NCBI GenBank assembly: GCA_038093975.1
Contig: JBBPTG010000282.1
Span: 1-29,565, forward strand
DNA length: 29,565 bases
Direction of reading: 5' to 3'
DNA from: Chalciporus piperatus
Lineage: Eukaryota > Basidiomycota > Agaricomycetes > Boletales > Boletaceae
The translations under genes and the position numbers were made by a program. Under the pieces are notes generated by a model that saw only the letters and a list, made by a program, of their open reading frames with translations, did not search any database and had not been told where the DNA came from. Positions 27,992 through 29,565 of this stretch are shown here, one piece after another. The first letter of the stretch is position 1; each line of letters begins with the position of its first letter.

Positions 27992-29565
27992 TCAGACTTT
28001 ATCAAACCACACCTCCGCGCGATCTTGCACGGTTTTATACATCCGTGCACGCTCCGTCAACTGACCGACCAACCCACTCATCCCAAACCCAACCACCTTG
28101 CCATCCTCGAAAACAAACTCGGCCACGCCACTCGACGTCCCGATCTCCCCCGTTTCAAATGGCGTCTTGTCTTTCCCATATCCATTCGGGAAGAGAGATG
28201 TGAAGTCGATTTGGAAAATAGATCCCTGTTGGTGTCGCATTCGAATGTGTGAGGACCAGACGCGAGGCCATTCTGCAAGGAGTTCTGGAGAAGAGCCTGA
28301 GGATATGTTGCCTTGGGCACGATCGACGGCACCAAAATCGGATTGAACCCCAAAACAGTACGAGGAAGCGCTCGATGCGCTGCAAAGTGTAAGGGACCCA
28401 TAGCCAGGATTGGTATATGTACCAGCCAAGTCGTCTGGAGATAGATCAAGCTTCTTATCGGTGGACGCTGCGGTGGCATTGCGAGTGGGGGTGCTAGGAA
28501 CAGTCAGTAGAACTCTCCACAGGAATTGTCTAGAGGAACAGACCTTGGTGAACGCGAAGAAGCACTCAGGTGTAATGCCTGATCGAGGATGCGATTCAAA
28601 ATTAGCATCACAGGCCCTGCCTTATCACCAGCATTCGCGAATATCGTCACACCCATCTCGTTGCTTGGCAAAAACGAGACGAGCGTAGAAAACCCGGGAA
28701 TGGCACCCGAGTGATAGACAACCTGTAATACCATATCACCAATCAATCGCAATGTTTATCAGAGAAAAAGAACATAGCCCTTACGTCGTGTCCCCGATAA
28801 GAGCTGCGGAACCAACCCATACCATATCCGACGATAGAATGCTCGGGATCCACTGGGTGGTCAGTCGCAACAGAGTATGAATACGACACATTCCGGTACA
28901 CAGATTGAGGGATGACGGTCTGATCTCCATGGGAGCCCTGATTAATCCAGGCAGAGATCCATTTAGACTAGAATAAGTATGCGTGTGAGCGGCGTCGGAT
29001 TGACTCGGTGAGGAAGCGGAGACCGACCATATCAATCGCATCCGAGATGATGCCGCCTGGGCCAGCTTTCAGGAAGGCCATCTCTTCCGTGAACCACTCA
29101 GGTAGTCTCCGGCTGTCTTTTGTCCACCCTTGAGTAAACTTTCCAGATGCCTCCGCCTTGTTTGGCGAAAAAGTCGAAGATGTCATGCCCAGCGGCGAGA
29201 AGATGCGTTCCTCCACGAAAGACGTGTATGGTTGATCGGAGTATGTCGTGATGATGTGTGCAGCGACCATGAACATCTAAATAAACACTCTCAGGTCAGT
29301 CATATGTGCGATGATGGCAACGTAGGACAGTACAATGTTATTGTACGACCATTGTTCTCGCAGTTCAAAAGCTGGTCTTAGGTATTTCAGTCGTGTGATG
29401 CTATCGTATGGGGTGTCCAGCGGTCCATATGAATAATCATGCCTATGTTCGATCGCGTAAATGGGGATGATACCCAGCAGATAAGGGAGAAGACTATACC
29501 GTGGTACACCAGAGACATGAGACAAGATATCACGCAGATTGGCTTTCTCCGAAGCCCAATCATCC
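27992..29565 (-). CDS. Beta-lactamase-like serine hydrolase (5' partial)
   Basis: Exons 29500-29565 (enters from the window edge), 29334-29442, 29028-29276, 28785-28967, 28544-28722 and 27992-28493. Visible are the family's LRDILSHVSGVPRHDYSYGP, the Tyr-X-Asn motif as WSYNN, a stretch SFVEERIFSPLGMTSSTF, YGMGW, and VYHSGAIPGFSTLVSFLP, where His-X-Gly stands in place of Lys-Thr-Gly. Fungal class C beta-lactamase-related proteins (PF00144) carry these marks and act as esterases, peptidases or lactonases more often than on antibiotics. The catalytic Ser-X-X-Lys lies upstream, outside the window. The C-terminal 165 residues form a separate beta-rich lipocalin-like tail (GTYTNPGYGSLTL ... FDKV), common in this family. 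The six exons join without phase conflict, so the visible part appears intact. Confidence 0.88.

Noticed and set aside
29481..29510. GGGAGAAGACTATACCGTGGTA as a further relative of the 59-bp inserts and of GGGGAGACTACACCGTGG near 15221
   Set aside because: It is part of conserved beta-lactamase coding sequence and its splice donor; similarity is short and probably accidental.

Overview
The window reads as a piece of a basidiomycete, most likely Agaricomycete, nuclear genome. The genes are split by many GT-AG introns of about 45-80 bases. Coding sequence is moderately GC-rich. Family content also fits: a HET-domain protein, an HNH_2 protein of the type that is abundant in mushroom-forming fungi, a Ty1/Copia relic primed by a half initiator tRNA, and compactly packed housekeeping genes. 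All exon models below were assembled by eye. Each junction was checked for reading phase and for family conservation.

Layout from left to right: (1) 1-183, the acidic C-terminal end of a + strand gene. (2) About 300-3876, a truncated and mutated Copia retrotransposon on the - strand: part of a 5' LTR, the primer binding site, gag, protease and integrase, but no reverse transcriptase or RNase H. It is strikingly rich in the palindrome TCCGGA. (3) 3937-5986, a small unknown gene, a decayed copy of a small membrane protein, and next to it an intact copy. (4) 5994-7646, a 1.65-kb DNA transposon-like element with 52-bp terminal inverted repeats and a 9-bp target duplication. It sits exactly at the stop codon of the intact membrane gene and contains decayed - strand ORFs. 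(5) 8248-18133, a run of four genes on the - strand: Tom70 (mitochondrial import receptor), a 1237-residue WD40-TPR-HET fusion, a Rab18-type GTPase, and the cleavage factor Im 25-kDa subunit (NUDT21). (6) 18285-23848, divergent from NUDT21, a 22-exon SulP-STAS-cyclic-nucleotide-binding-like transporter. (7) 24084-25453, an HNH_2 protein. (8) 25575-27640, a stretch of unrecognised, frame-disrupted coding fragments. (9) 27992-29565, a beta-lactamase-like serine hydrolase on the - strand, cut off by the window edge.

The housekeeping genes (mitochondrial import, Rab trafficking, pre-mRNA 3' processing, vacuolar-type transport) do not form a pathway. The accessory material of most interest is the WD40-TPR-HET gene, which carries sensor-type repeats and a HET effector domain with no visible NTPase between them, in the reverse of the usual fungal NLR order. 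Next come the TIR element with its perfectly preserved insertion scar, the TCCGGA-saturated Copia relic, an 11-bp-phased GTGACA array in a bidirectional promoter, and a 59-bp sequence found twice, each time flanked by short direct repeats.
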